Below the pieces are notes generated by a model that did not search any database, was not told the DNA's origin, and saw nothing but the letters and a program-made list of their open reading frames with translations. Shown piece after piece: positions 45,731 through 45,853 of a stretch of 45,853 nucleotides of DNA. The DNA is from Bacteroidota bacterium (lineage in GTDB: Bacteria > Bacteroidota > Bacteroidia > Bacteroidales > B18-G4), in contig JAHJRE010000103.1 in the NCBI GenBank assembly GCA_018831055.1, positions 1 to 45,853 on the forward strand. Reading direction: 5' to 3'. Position 1 is the stretch's first letter; each line of letters opens with the position of its first letter. Made by a program: the position numbers and the translations under genes.

Positions 45731-45853
45731 ATGTTGACCACTTTTTGACCATCAAAAAGTTAAGAAATGGCAACAACATCATCTTTTAAAAAGCAATTTG
45801 ACCAAAGGAGACAACGTACTTTTTCAGAATCAATCAGAAAAGAAGTTGTACGC
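45731..45853 (+). mobile_element. probable left end of an insertion sequence (runs off the window)
   Basis: A perfect 9-bp palindrome ACTTTTTGA / TCAAAAAGT (45740-45748 with 45752-45760) lies 7 bp before a transposase-like ORF start, and TTGACCA occurs at 45734, 45745 and 45798. Terminal inverted repeats cannot be checked because the other end lies outside. The exact left boundary is not defined; it may begin around 45720-45731. Confidence 0.4.
45767..45853 (+). CDS. N-terminus of a probable transposase (partial)
   Basis: An ATG at 45767 opens a frame to the window edge (29 codons). The peptide is basic and polar with RRQRTFSESIRKEVVR at the end, similar to N-terminal helix-turn-helix regions of IS3-type transposase OrfA proteins, which often contain a (R/K)RTFS-x-E-x-(R/K)-x-x-VV pattern. 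Too little sequence is present for a family assignment. Confidence 0.5.
   Translation, partial: MATTSSFKKQFDQRRQRTFSESIRKEVVR

Overview
The window reads as a chromosomal segment of a Bacteroidota (Bacteroidetes) bacterium, most likely an anaerobe of the Bacteroidales or a related group. Lineage markers are a TonB-dependent receptor with a carboxypeptidase-like N-terminal domain, GldF/GldG gliding proteins, a type IX secretion (T9SS) C-terminal sorting domain, promoter-like TAnnTTTG boxes and few strong Shine-Dalgarno sites. An anaerobic life is suggested by ferredoxin/NAD(P)H flavoenzymes and a rubrerythrin-like protein. No rRNA, tRNA or CRISPR array was seen.

Layout. (1) 0.1-9.6 kb is mixed: a coupled receptor pair, ribosomal protein L28 with a clear terminator, a membrane-anchored DUF362 protein with a T9SS-type tail, cinA and a tandem universal stress protein, a nucleoside phosphorylase, and a glucosaminidase lipoprotein. 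(2) 9.7-14.4 kb holds a SirB1/transglutaminase-like gene and a minus-strand operon phoH-purC-aminotransferase-sugar transferase, whose last three genes overlap by 4 bp each. (3) 14.4-14.8 kb is a non-coding stretch with a heptad-based repeat that forms a large inverted repeat. (4) 14.8-30.1 kb is one long plus-strand run: a SAM hydroxide adenosyltransferase, gldF, gldG, a DUF4340 gene, then a surface-polysaccharide cluster (flippase, acyltransferase, aminotransferase, two O-antigen polymerase/ligase-like proteins, three GT4 glycosyltransferases, a FemAB-like protein and a deacetylase-like protein). (5) 30.1-45.6 kb is a redox and nitrogen region: glutamate dehydrogenase (minus strand, with terminator), a large PEP-synthase-like ATP-grasp protein with receiver-like domains, a cysteine-rich zinc-ribbon-like protein, NfnA, NfnB with the same Cys-rich module at its N-terminus, then NuoE-like, NuoF-like and a 1234-residue NfnB/NuoG-like fusion, and a rubrerythrin-like protein. 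(6) The right edge carries another heptad repeat and what looks like the start of an insertion sequence.

The most unusual part is 35.4-45.6 kb. A Cys-rich module occurs three times around NfnA. Next to it, an apparent three-subunit flavin/iron-sulfur complex combines NADH-oxidising modules (NuoE/NuoF type) with an NfnB-type flavin module and a molybdopterin-oxidoreductase fold that lacks the expected metal-ligand residue. By domain content this could be an electron-bifurcating or electron-confurcating transhydrogenase linking NADH, NADPH and ferredoxin; that function is inferred.
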